The notes under the pieces were generated by a model. The model did not search any database. It worked only from the letters and a program-made list of their open reading frames with translations, and had not been told where the DNA came from. A program made the position numbers and the translations under genes. Of a stretch of DNA of 64,000 bases, positions 30,588-38,455 are shown piece by piece. The DNA lies in NCBI RefSeq assembly GCF_006376685.1, contig NZ_VEWL01000001.1, forward strand, positions 375,869 to 439,868, in the 5' to 3' direction. The DNA is from Ochrobactrum teleogrylli (lineage in GTDB: Bacteria > Pseudomonadota > Alphaproteobacteria > Rhizobiales > Rhizobiaceae). The stretch's first letter is position 1. The number at the start of each line of letters is the position of its first letter.

Positions 30588-31664
30588 ATGACGCAACATT
30601 CCAAGCCCTCCCCAGAGCAGATTCTCCAGGCACGGGCGGACAACCCGAAGGCGCGCGAACGCGATTTCGCGCAGAGCCTCGGTATTTCAGAAGCTGATTT
30701 CGTTGCTGCCCATTGTGGCCTCGGCGACGATGCCGCCATTTCGGCCCGCCGCATTCGCGCGGATGTCGAGACATTGCTTAAGCGCGCTTCGACCCTTGGC
30801 GAAGTGATGGCGCTGACGCGCAACGAAAGTGTCGTGCACGAAAAGATCGGACCGTTCGAAAAGGCCGTTTGGGGCCCGCATGCCTCAATCGTGCTGGGCA
30901 AGCAGATTGATCTGCGTATTTTCCCGAAGCATTGGGTGCATGGTTTCGCGGTTCGCAAGAAGGACGGCGAGGAACTGCGCCGCAGCCTCCAATTCTTCGA
31001 TGCCTCCGGTGAGGCCGTGCACAAGATTCACCTGCGCCCGGCATCCGATGTTGAAGCCTATGAGGCGCTTGTCACCGAACTTCTGCTTGATGATCAGTCG
31101 GGTTCTATCGAAACGACCGCGATTGCGCCGAAAGGTGCAAAGGCCAATGTCGCGCTTGTCGATACCGATGCCTTTCGCGAGCGCTGGAGCGCTTTGACCG
31201 ATGTGCATCAGTTCATGGGGCTGCTGAAGGATTTTGGCGTTGACCGCCATCAGGCCGTGCATCTCGCCGGACAGGATTTCGCATGGCGTGTTGATCTTTC
31301 ATCCGTGGAAGCGATGATGAACCACGCTGTGCAGCAACAGCTGCCGATCATGTGCTTTGTCGGCAATCGCGGCTGCATCCAGATCCATACCGGCCCGATC
31401 TATGAGATCAAGATGATGGGCCCATGGCTCAATGTGCTTGATCCGACCTTCCACATGCATCTGCGTCTCGATCACATTGCCGACGCGTGGGTCGTGCGCA
31501 AGCCGACCAAGGACGGTCATGTGACTTCGCTGGAAGCTTACGACGCCAATGGCGAACTGATTGTGCAGTTCTTCGGTGAGCGTCACGAAGGTGAGGCGGA
31601 ATTGGCCGACTGGCGCATGATTGCTGAAAACCTGCCGCGTCTTCCCCGGTCGACCGCTGCATAG
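30588..31664 (+). CDS. hmuS: Haem-degrading/haem trafficking protein HmuS (ChuS family)
   Basis: 358 residues, the usual length for the two-repeat ChuS/HemS/HmuS fold. The protein takes haem arriving through the ABC importer and stores it or breaks it down in the cytoplasm. The two halves each contain the conserved pattern seen as WVHGFAVRKKDGEELRRSLQFFD (about residues 117-140) and AWVVRKPTKDGHVTSLEAYD (about 302-321), and the FVGNRGCIQIHTGPI motif near residue 258. It follows hemP in the haem uptake operon and precedes bhuT by 10 bp. Confidence 0.93.
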   Translation: MTQHSKPSPEQILQARADNPKARERDFAQSLGISEADFVAAHCGLGDDAAISARRIRADVETLLKRASTLGEVMALTRNESVVHEKIGPFEKAVWGPHASIVLGKQIDLRIFPKHWVHGFAVRKKDGEELRRSLQFFDASGEAVHKIHLRPASDVEAYEALVTELLLDDQSGSIETTAIAPKGAKANVALVDTDAFRERWSALTDVHQFMGLLKDFGVDRHQAVHLAGQDFAWRVDLSSVEAMMNHAVQQQLPIMCFVGNRGCIQIHTGPIYEIKMMGPWLNVLDPTFHMHLRLDHIADAWVVRKPTKDGHVTSLEAYDANGELIVQFFGERHEGEAELADWRMIAENLPRLPRSTAA

Positions 31665-31674
31665 GACGCGCATC

Positions 31675-32565
31675 ATGTCTGTCATTTCAGCACGTTTCAT
31701 GCGCATTGGGGCTGTCGCCGCTTTGGCTTGGTCATTGGCAACCGGCATTGCCGGTGCCGATACCGTCGAGCGTTTTGCCGATACGTCCCGCATTGTTTCC
31801 GTGGGCGGGCCGCTGACGGAGATCATCTATGCGCTTGGCGCGGAAAAGATGCTTGTCGCGCGCGACCAGACCAGCACCTATCCAGCGGAATCGAAGGCTC
31901 TGCCAGATGTCGGTTATATGCGCCGGCTGGCACCCGAAGGGGTGCTGTCGGTCAACCCGACCGGCATCCTGCTCATTCAGGGCAGCGGGCCGCAGGACAC
32001 GCTGGAGGTCTTGAAGAAGGCCTCGGTGCCGATGGTCATCGTGCCGGAAGATTATACCGGCGAAAGCGTCATTGCGAAGATCGAAGCAGTCGGCAAGGCG
32101 CTTGGCCTCGAAGACAAAGCCAGGGCGCTGGCGGATAGCGTTGCGAGCGATCTTCAGGCTGCTGAAAAGGCCGCCGCTGCGCATGAGCAACGCAAGCGCG
32201 TACTGTTCGTTTTGAACGGCGCTAGTGGGCGTCTGATGGCGTCTGGAACGGATACTGCGGCTGACGGCATGATCAAGCTTGCAGGTGGTGTGAACGTCAT
32301 CACTGAATATCCCGGTTACAAGCAGCTGACCGATGAAGCCATCGGCAAGGCCGCACCGGATATGATTTTGATGATGAACAATGGCGGTGACGGTGTCGGT
32401 CCGGATGAACTTTTGAAGAACCCGGCCATTGCAAGCACACCTGCGGGCCGCAACAAAAATGTCGTCGCCATGGACGCGCTTTATCTGCTGGGCTTTGGCC
32501 CGCGCACCGGTGCTGCCATTCGTGAATTGTCGGCAAAACTCTATGGTGCGCCAGCAGCGCAATAA
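31675..32565 (+). CDS. bhuT: Haem ABC transporter periplasmic binding protein
   Basis: 296 residues of the class III (two-lobed, rigid helix) binding-protein family, signal peptide cleaved near IAGADT (about residue 28). RIVSVGGPLTEIIYALGAE opens the mature protein and DVGYMRRLAPEGVLSVNPTGIL follows, the pattern of HmuT/PhuT haem binders; the tyrosine in VGYMR is the usual haem ligand in that family. The ATG at 31675 follows hmuS closely. It passes haem to BhuUV. Confidence 0.92.
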   Translation: MSVISARFMRIGAVAALAWSLATGIAGADTVERFADTSRIVSVGGPLTEIIYALGAEKMLVARDQTSTYPAESKALPDVGYMRRLAPEGVLSVNPTGILLIQGSGPQDTLEVLKKASVPMVIVPEDYTGESVIAKIEAVGKALGLEDKARALADSVASDLQAAEKAAAAHEQRKRVLFVLNGASGRLMASGTDTAADGMIKLAGGVNVITEYPGYKQLTDEAIGKAAPDMILMMNNGGDGVGPDELLKNPAIASTPAGRNKNVVAMDALYLLGFGPRTGAAIRELSAKLYGAPAAQ

Positions 32566-32598
32566 TCGGATCACGCATCCGACATGAGGAATAAGCAA

Positions 32599-33738
32599 AT
32601 GACCAGCCAAGGCCGTGTGGCAGGCGGAGAGCCCTTCACCATGCGTCATCGAGCCGGAGACAATCGGAAGAACGCTGGTGCAACCGGCGCGAAGGTCGGG
32701 GATCGCACGCAACGCGCGCGCAATGTGCTGGTCGTGCTGGCGGTTGTCCTCTGCCTGACAGCTTTGTTCAGCCTCACGGCAGGGGCTTCGGATGCTTCGC
32801 TTCTCACGCTGCTGCGCGGGTTTGCTGGCGGCGAGGGCGCGGAAACCTTCCAGCGTGATCATCTGATTATTATGGAAATCCGCCTGCCGCGCATTATCCT
32901 CGGCATGTTGATCGGTGCGGGGCTTGCCGTGTCTGGTGCCGTCATGCAGGGCCTGTTCCGCAATCCGCTTGCCGATCCGGGTCTGGTGGGCGTGGCCTCG
33001 GGCGCCAGTCTTGGTGCGGTGTCGATGATCGTATTGGGCGGCACCGTTCTGGCGCCTGTTATCGCCGTTCTCGGCATCTACGCGCTGCCATTGGCTGCCT
33101 TCTTCGGCGGCCTTGCCACAACCTTGTTGCTCTACCGGGTTGCGACCCGACGCGGGCGCACCTCTGTTGCCACCATGCTTTTGGCGGGCATCGCGCTTGG
33201 CGCGCTGGCGGGGGCTGCGACCGGCGTTCTGGTCTATATGGCCGACGACCGGCAGTTGCGCGATCTGACCTTCTGGGGGCTTGGCTCACTTGCGGGCGCA
33301 ACCTGGAGCAAGATTGTCGCTGCCGGACCCATTATCGCCGTGGTGCTGATTGCAGCGCCAATGCTGGCGCGCGGTCTCAACGCTCTGGCATTGGGCGAAG
33401 CCGCCGCCGGACATCTCGGCATTCAGGTGCAGCGCATCAAGAATGTCGCCATCGTTACCGTGGCTGCGGCCACTGGCGCGACCGTGGCGGTAGCGGGCGG
33501 CATTGGCTTTATCGGTATCGTGGTGCCGCATATGCTGCGTCTCAGCATCGGCCCGGATCACCGTTATCTTCTGCCTGCGTCGGCTCTGCTGGGCGCCATC
33601 CTGCTTTTGCTGGCCGATGCGGTCAGCCGCACCATCGTTGCACCGGCGGAATTGCCCATCGGCATCATCACCGCCATGTGCGGCGCGCCGTTCTTCCTCT
33701 GGATATTGCTGCGCCAGCGCGGCCTTCTTGATCTGTGA
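32599..33738 (+). CDS. bhuU: Haem ABC transporter permease (FecCD family)
   Basis: 379 residues, roughly ten membrane helices of the FecCD type. RLPRIILGMLIGAGLAVSGAVMQGLFRNPLADPGLVGV near residues 95-132 and GGIGFIGIVVPHMLRL near residue 302 are family signatures. The N-terminal 40 residues are a hydrophilic extension not usual in HmuU. GAGGAA lies seven bases before the ATG at 32599, which I prefer to ATG 32584; a third ATG at 32641 is also possible. Confidence 0.92.
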   Translation: MTSQGRVAGGEPFTMRHRAGDNRKNAGATGAKVGDRTQRARNVLVVLAVVLCLTALFSLTAGASDASLLTLLRGFAGGEGAETFQRDHLIIMEIRLPRIILGMLIGAGLAVSGAVMQGLFRNPLADPGLVGVASGASLGAVSMIVLGGTVLAPVIAVLGIYALPLAAFFGGLATTLLLYRVATRRGRTSVATMLLAGIALGALAGAATGVLVYMADDRQLRDLTFWGLGSLAGATWSKIVAAGPIIAVVLIAAPMLARGLNALALGEAAAGHLGIQVQRIKNVAIVTVAAATGATVAVAGGIGFIGIVVPHMLRLSIGPDHRYLLPASALLGAILLLLADAVSRTIVAPAELPIGIITAMCGAPFFLWILLRQRGLLDL

Positions 33739-33745
33739 AACTGTC

Positions 33746-34549
33746 ATGATTGAAACCAAGGCACTCAGCGTTCGTCTCTCGGGTAAGTCGATCATCGAAA
33801 ACATCGATTTTACGGCGCGCGCTGGAGAGGTGACGGCAATTGTCGGTCCCAACGGATCGGGCAAGACAACGCTTTTGCGCGCTCTTTCCGGCGATGTGCC
33901 CTTTACGGGTCGTGCATTTCTGGACGGGCGGTCATTTACGGATATCAAGCCATGGGAAATGGCAGCGCGTCGTGCGGTGCTGCCGCAGGCGAGCGCCTTG
34001 TCCTTTCCGTTCACGGTGCGCGAGATCGTCGGCCTCGGTTTGACAGGCGGCTATAGCGGCCTGTCGCGCGATCTGGAAACTGGCTTGCCCGACCTCGCCT
34101 TGCAGCGGGTGGACCTTGGCGGCTTCGGCGGCAGGCTCTATCAGGAACTTTCCGGCGGCGAGCAACAAAGGGTGCAACTCGCCCGCGTGCTTTGCCAGGT
34201 CTGGAGGCCCGTGGTCGATGGCTCTGCGCGCTATCTTTTTCTGGATGAGCCGATTTCGAGCCTCGATATCCGGCACCAGATCGTCGTGATGGAAATCGCG
34301 CGGGATTTTGCCGCTGAAGGCGGCGGCGTGATCGCCATTCTGCACGATCTCAATCTGACGGCCATGTTCGCCGACCGGATCGCAGTAATGTGTCAGGGCA
34401 GGCTCGACACAATCGGCTCCCCACAGGAGGCGCTGACCGATGAACGGCTGGAACGGGTTTATGAATGCGCGCTGCGGGTAGGGGTGCCGCCTGCGCGTGG
34501 TGTGCCCTTCGTGCTGCCGCAATCGGCCTATCGCGCCGCCGCTGAATAA
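33746..34549 (+). CDS. bhuV: Haem ABC transporter ATP-binding protein
   Basis: 267 residues. Walker A GPNGSGKTTLL near residue 33, signature LSGGEQQRVQLARVL near 140 and Walker B YLFLDEPISSLD near 166 are all intact, with the H-loop in HDLNLTAMFAD. It energises BhuU. An ATG at 33746, seven bases after the bhuU stop, gives the family length; an upstream frame to 33503 overlaps bhuU. Last gene of hemP-hmuS-bhuTUV, followed by a hairpin shared with rirA. Confidence 0.93.
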   Translation: MIETKALSVRLSGKSIIENIDFTARAGEVTAIVGPNGSGKTTLLRALSGDVPFTGRAFLDGRSFTDIKPWEMAARRAVLPQASALSFPFTVREIVGLGLTGGYSGLSRDLETGLPDLALQRVDLGGFGGRLYQELSGGEQQRVQLARVLCQVWRPVVDGSARYLFLDEPISSLDIRHQIVVMEIARDFAAEGGGVIAILHDLNLTAMFADRIAVMCQGRLDTIGSPQEALTDERLERVYECALRVGVPPARGVPFVLPQSAYRAAAE

Positions 34550-34564
34550 CCTCAACGCATTAAA

Positions 34565-34591
34565 AAAGGTCCGGTTTTCAGCGGACCTTTT
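34565..34591. terminator. Bidirectional terminator between bhuV and rirA
   Basis: Perfect arms AAAGGTCCG / CGGACCTTT with an 8-base loop. Read on the minus strand it is followed by TTTTTTA, an excellent terminator for rirA; on the plus strand it is followed by TTTTGCTTCT and can serve bhuV. Confidence 0.85.
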
Positions 34592-34612
34592 GCTTCTCTC
34601 GCTGTCGCAGGA

Positions 34613-35074
34613 TTAGCTCGCGACGCGCTGTTCTTCCATTTCATCGAGACCGAGCAGGGCGCGTACATTCGGACGGGCTTTTACGAGGTCTGAAATGCTG
34701 TATTTCATCAAGACGCCGAAGAAGGCGTTCAGCGCTTCACGCAGCGCTGAGTTAAGGGCGCAGCTATCGACCAGTGGGCACTCGGTCGCATCGTTTTCAA
34801 AACATTCCGCCATGGCGAAATTTTCTTCGGTGACGCGCACGACATCGAACAGGCTGATATCGTTGGCCGCACGGCCAAGGCGCACGCCGCCATTGCGACC
34901 GCGCACGGTTTCTACCAGCCCGTTTTCCACGAGCGGCTGCAAAATCTTGAAAAGAAACAGCTCCGAAACGCTGTAAGCGCGAGCAATTTCCGGAATGCGG
35001 CTCAGCTTGCCTTCATTCGCGGCACAGTACATGAGTATCCGAACGGCATAATTCGTCTGGCGAGTAAGGCGCAT
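34613..35074 (-). CDS. rirA: Iron-responsive transcriptional regulator RirA (Rrf2 family)
   Basis: 153 residues. RirA is the main iron-responsive repressor of Rhizobiales. The Rrf2 winged helix is at residues 1-70 (MRLTRQTNYAVRILMYCAAN; FLFKILQPLVENGLVETVRG), and the three iron-sulfur cluster cysteines fall exactly at 91, 99 and 105, as in Rhizobium RirA. With iron the cluster is held and iron uptake genes are repressed; without it the cluster breaks down. AAAGGAAC precedes the ATG at 35074; an extension to 35212 runs through a hairpin and is spurious. An ICE-like box lies about 190 bp upstream, fitting Irr control of rirA. Confidence 0.95.
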   Translation of the reverse strand: MRLTRQTNYAVRILMYCAANEGKLSRIPEIARAYSVSELFLFKILQPLVENGLVETVRGRNGGVRLGRAANDISLFDVVRVTEENFAMAECFENDATECPLVDSCALNSALREALNAFFGVLMKYSISDLVKARPNVRALLGLDEMEEQRVAS

Positions 35075-35099
35075 GACAGTTCCTTTCAGCACGTCCAGA

Positions 35100-35136
35100 G
35101 CATTTTCAAACCCGACCAAGTCAGGTCGGAAAATGC
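35100..35136. repeat. Hairpin repeat in the rirA leader
   Basis: Arms GCATTTT-(bulge)-CCGACC and GGTCGG-AAAATGC, loop AAGTCA, 26 bp before the rirA start. Its ends resemble the GCATTTCC...GGAAATGC repeat at 59646, so it may be a member of the same dispersed family. Confidence 0.5.
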
Positions 35137-35261
35137 CCTCGCTCTTTGTATCCTGGTTCCAAAATCTGGACCGAAATTTCGGTTGAACTCCACAAAGCCG
35201 CGCCGAGAACACTCTCAGCTCATGGCTTTTTCATGGAAACCGGATTTCCTTGATGGTCCAG

Positions 35262-35278
35262 TTTAGAATCGTTCTTAA
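35262..35278. promoter_or_regulatory. ICE-like (Irr) box upstream of rirA
   Basis: TTTAGAATCGTTCTTAA, a near-perfect match to TTTAGAA-N3-TTCTAAA. Irr is known to control rirA in other Rhizobiales; here inferred from sequence. Confidence 0.65.
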
Positions 35279-35364
35279 TATATACGAGGTCTTTCTCCAC
35301 ATTTAAAGTGGAAAAAACGAGTCGTATTTTTCTGATTGCGAGCCTCCCGTGCCCGGCTAGCATT

Positions 35365-35823
35365 TCACTGGCACACGTCAATCCACTCGGCGGTTACCAA
35401 TGCGGCCATCCTGTCCGGCGCAATACGAACCGCACTGTTTGTTGCTCCCGCTGCCGGAACCACTTCCTCGAATGCTTTCAGCGAGACATCGCAATAAACG
35501 GGAAGCGCGCTCGGCAAGCCGAAGGGGCACACGCCGCCGACGGGATGGCTGGTTTCGGCCAGCACGGTGTCGGCGTCCAGCATACGTGGCTTGGTGCCGA
35601 AGCGATCCTTGAACTTGCGATTGTCGATACGCGCATCGCCGCGTGTGACAACAAGAATTGTCTGGTCCTTGGTCGAGAAGGAAAGCGTCTTTGCGATCTG
35701 GCCAGGTTCCACGCCGTGCGCTTCTGCAGCCAGAGCTACGGTCGCGGTGCTGGTCGGCAATTCGATGACTTCGACTTCGGGCGCCTTGTCAGCAAAAAAT
35801 GCCTTTACGGATTCCAGACTCAT
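35365..35823 (-). CDS. YbaK/EbsC-family aminoacyl-tRNA deacylase
   Basis: 152 residues of the YbaK/ProX fold. These small free-standing editing proteins remove wrong amino acids (alanine, cysteine) from tRNAs. The conserved lysine (QIAKTLSF, residue 45) and the VGGVCPFGLP loop near residue 95 are visible. Exact specificity cannot be read from sequence. It is read away from the tRNA-Ser gene and lies 290 bp upstream of rirA on the same strand. Confidence 0.88.
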   Translation of the reverse strand: MSLESVKAFFADKAPEVEVIELPTSTATVALAAEAHGVEPGQIAKTLSFSTKDQTILVVTRGDARIDNRKFKDRFGTKPRMLDADTVLAETSHPVGGVCPFGLPSALPVYCDVSLKAFEEVVPAAGATNSAVRIAPDRMAALVTAEWIDVCQ

Positions 35824-36346
35824 GGCTTCCCTTTATGATGATAATTAAACTCAAGTTTACGTCTCATTAACGATGAGAGCAACCCTAGAACTGTTATAAT
35901 TTTGGTGGAATTGGTCAATTGAATAATAATTACCAATAAACGGCGAAATGCCGACCGGTTGGACAGCATGATGTGGCGCAGATGCTATTTTTCCCGCACG
36001 GACTTGTTTTGAACACATTGGCCACCTATATCGCTCTCATCGGCAAAGCTTAAGAGCGCTGGACGCGTCTGTTGCTCGCTATTGCCGCCATCGTTTAATG
36101 CTTTTGACCACGGATGTACTGGCACTGGTAGGAAAGCGATGGATCAGGAAGGTCGGTGCGTTTTTGCCCCGGCCTTTTTTGTTTTCCTGCGAAGTTGCTG
36201 TCCCCCTGAGAGATCGTACAGAACGGTCGCGATCAAGTTGACGCGGCGATAAAAGCTGCTAAGAAGTCACCCGTTGAGTGATTGGTTAGCAAATCGGTGA
36301 TTTGCTGCTTTTCCCGCTGAGGGAAAAGAAGACATTACAATCACTT
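35824..36346. other. Intergenic region between the YbaK-like gene and tRNA-Ser
   Basis: 523 bp. No protein gene is credible. It holds a plus-strand intrinsic terminator at 36149-36180 with no annotated gene upstream of it on that strand, so a small RNA ending there is possible. Confidence 0.45.
36149..36180 (+). terminator. Orphan intrinsic terminator, possible end of a small RNA
   Basis: Stem AAGGTCGGTGC / GCCCCGGCCTT (one G-T pair, one mismatch), loop GTTTTT, then six T. The nearest upstream genes are on the other strand, so it has no known client. Confidence 0.6.
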
Positions 36347-36436
36347 GGAGGGGTGGCCGAGCGGTTTAAGGCACCGGTCTTGAAAACCGGCGTGCAGGAG
36401 ACTGTACCGTGGGTTCGAATCCCACCCCCTCCGCCA
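36347..36436 (+). tRNA. tRNA-Ser (anticodon TGA)
   Basis: 90 nt including an encoded CCA. Acceptor arms GGAGGGG / CCCCTCC, D arm GGCCGAGCGGTTTAAGGC, anticodon stem CCGGT / ACCGG with loop CTTGAAA giving anticodon TGA, a long variable arm typical of serine tRNAs, and T arm with GTTCGAATC. The last 19 bases are the left copy of the integration repeat, so the element is inserted without breaking the tRNA. Confidence 0.96.
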
Positions 36437-36438
36437 TT
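36418..36438 (+). repeat. attL: left 21-bp direct repeat (tRNA-Ser 3' end)
   Basis: Covers the end of the T arm, the 3' acceptor strand and CCA of tRNA-Ser plus TT. It is identical over 21 bases to 50498-50518 (AATCCCACCCCC at the left end, CCGCCATT at the right end). The match stops on both sides at the next base. Confidence 0.93.
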
Positions 36439-36491
36439 TATCTCGCAAAAACCCTTATATCCCTTGATTTCTGAGGTTCTTGTGCTATTTT

Positions 36492-36513
36492 TTGGTACAA
36501 AAGGTGGTACAAA
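36492..36513 (+). repeat. Left copy of paired TGGTACAAA repeat
   Basis: TTGGTACAAA and GTGGTACAAA spaced 12 bp apart, running up to the first base of the integrase ATG. The same 22-bp block with one mismatch lies at 50407-50428 near the right end, in the same orientation. The pattern is that of integrase arm-type binding sites; binding near its own start could also autoregulate int. Confidence 0.75.
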
Positions 36514-37847
36514 TGAAGCGCGTTTCGAAAGACATTCCCTATTTGTATCTACGAGGTGGGACTTATGTTTTCCGTCGCTACGTTCCCCCTGAATACCGCG
36601 TTTTAGCAAAACGGCCCGAGTTCAAGAAAACGCTCGAAACTAAAGATTACGATGAAGCTCTCGCGCGTTATGCTCGCTATAAGAAAAAAGTCGATGCGGA
36701 CTTTGAACGTCTAAAGCGAAATATGTCGCTGGACGATGATAAGCCTTTCGACTTCTATGCAGACGAAGCTTTAACGTTCGGTCGTCGCAATATTGACCTG
36801 CAGACACTGCGAGAGAATCCTGTCGAGCTACAAAACCGGCTCAAGCAATTCAACGCAAAGAATAGCGCTGACCCGGATGTTTTTCTGACTTACATCAACG
36901 CTTCTGCTGGAAAAGTCCGGATGTCAGAGTTGGTCGGTGTTTACGAAGAAGAGCAAGCAATTGCCCTTAGTACGCGGTCCAAGCGAGAGCGTAGTGTCCA
37001 TCTTAACGCTTTGAAAAACGCGGCGAAGAAGTTTGAAGAGCACTTGAACGCTGACAAATTTCTTGAAGACGTGACACGTGCGGATGCAAAGTCATTTCAT
37101 AAAATGCTAACGGCGCGCGTTCTCTCTCAGGATACGAGCGGCAAGAACAAGAAAATTACCGAGAACACGGCTTCTAAATATATCACTCATTTACGTGTGC
37201 TGATAAATGAGTATTACAAGAAATATGATATTGAGAAAGATACGGTTTTCGCAGGTCTTACTTTCGGTAAAAAGACCAATAAGCGGCCCAAAATACCAGT
37301 AGAATTCATCAAGGCGAACTGGTTCAAAGACGATGCATTCGTCGGTTTGAACGACTGTGCCAAACATCTCTTGTTCGCCGTTCTCGACACAGGTTGCAAT
37401 CTCAAGGAGCTATGCGGTCTAGATGCCAAGAGTGAGATCGTTCTCGACCATAAAATTCCTCATCTGGTGATTCAGGCAAACGATAATCGCGGGCTCAAAG
37501 CGGAAGCGCGGTTTCGGACGATGCCGTTGGTCGGCAAGGCCCTTGAGGCATTTCAGGCATTCCCGACAGGTTTCACCCGATATGCGAACGACAGCGGGCA
37601 TGCGACCGCGTCCGCTACGATAAACAAATTTCTCCGTGAAAATCATCTGGTCGAACACGATAAGCAGACACTTTATGGCTTGCGGCATACTTTTAAAGAT
37701 CGCCTTCGAAAGCACAAAACCAACGAAGAGCTTTCTCACGACCTTATGGGACACAAATACAAAACCATGGCGGATAATTATGGTGACGGGTATGAACTCG
37801 AAGCAAAATACGAAGTTATGAAGCTACTTTCGTCCGATTGGGATTAA
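36513..37847 (+). CDS. int: Tyrosine recombinase (integrase) of the tRNA-Ser element
   Basis: 444 residues. The N-terminal part (DUF6538-like: YLYLRGGTYVFRRYVPPEY) and a SAM-like core-binding domain (about 135-245) precede the catalytic domain. Lys329, Arg391-His392 (YGLRHTF), His414 (LMGHK) and Tyr423 fit the family active site. The position of the first catalytic arginine (TG-x-R in most relatives) reads TGCN, with Asn296, so a normally invariant residue seems to be missing. The ATG at 36513 lies inside the paired TGGTACAAA repeat. It would promote site-specific insertion at the tRNA 3' end; present activity is uncertain. Confidence 0.9.
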   Translation: MKRVSKDIPYLYLRGGTYVFRRYVPPEYRVLAKRPEFKKTLETKDYDEALARYARYKKKVDADFERLKRNMSLDDDKPFDFYADEALTFGRRNIDLQTLRENPVELQNRLKQFNAKNSADPDVFLTYINASAGKVRMSELVGVYEEEQAIALSTRSKRERSVHLNALKNAAKKFEEHLNADKFLEDVTRADAKSFHKMLTARVLSQDTSGKNKKITENTASKYITHLRVLINEYYKKYDIEKDTVFAGLTFGKKTNKRPKIPVEFIKANWFKDDAFVGLNDCAKHLLFAVLDTGCNLKELCGLDAKSEIVLDHKIPHLVIQANDNRGLKAEARFRTMPLVGKALEAFQAFPTGFTRYANDSGHATASATINKFLRENHLVEHDKQTLYGLRHTFKDRLRKHKTNEELSHDLMGHKYKTMADNYGDGYELEAKYEVMKLLSSDWD

Positions 37848-38455
37848 TTTTCTTCTTGATTTTTTCAGTGAATACTGTATAGTTCATTTATGTATTGACG
37901 GAAGGTTTTATTAGTAGCTCTCAAAAGTTTCTTCTACGATCTCCTCTTTATGTATCCGATTAACAGGAGGCACGGCCATAGTAGCGGTGCACGGACCAAT
38001 GTAGAGTGAATAGCAAATATGAAACAGTTGATATTGAAAGTTATATTTTTGAAATTCAGGCCGCTTGCGAGTTTTGTAGCAAGCATCCCCGTTTAAGGCG
38101 GGAATTGAAGGTCCTTCTTGATGAATGGCATGAGGCTGTCAAGTTTAAGAAAAGCCTCGAATTGCCTTGGCTCCAATGATGGTATTGTAAATAGTGTATC
38201 CTGTCCGGCGTAAATCGTAGCGGCAGCTATTTCAATTTAAATCACATTTTCAGAGCTCATAGGCCTCTTGCTATGGCGCGTTCAGGCGGGGTTAAGCGTG
38301 TCTTGTCCCGACTAATTCCTATAGCGAGCTCTCAATCCAAAATTCAAAAACGCAAATCCTCAAAAGCCCCGGGAATCCCCCGATGCGATTTCTAGTTTAT
38401 GTAGGCTAGATATCGTCAATTTTGAAAGGATAAAGAAAGTTAAATAATTAAACAA
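37848..38455. other. Gap between integrase and the Rep-like gene
   Basis: 608 bp of mixed composition. It holds one possible 57-codon gene (38006-38179). The rest (38180-38455), just before the HUH protein gene, would be the expected place for its nicking origin, but I could not identify a convincing hairpin with a nick site. Confidence 0.4.
38006..38179 (+). CDS. Possible small protein, 57 residues
   Basis: GTG-started frame ending at TGA 38179. The product is charged and predicted helical (ACEFCSKHPRLRRELKVL, then DEWHEAVKFKKSLELPW), more protein-like than random, with one C-x-x-H-like segment. The ribosome site is weak. Small excisionase or regulator genes often sit in this position, but I do not recognise it as either. 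Confidence 0.35.
   Translation: MNSKYETVDIESYIFEIQAACEFCSKHPRLRRELKVLLDEWHEAVKFKKSLELPWLQ

Noticed and set aside
35075..35212. 46-residue N-terminal extension of RirA
   Set aside because: It crosses a hairpin repeat, and the RirA cysteines fall at 91, 99 and 105 only with the ATG at 35074.
36120..36180. Signal recognition particle RNA
   Set aside because: GGATCAGGAAGG looks a little like the SRP loop, but the required GGUCAGG/GGAAGCAGCC-type core and long closing stem are missing.
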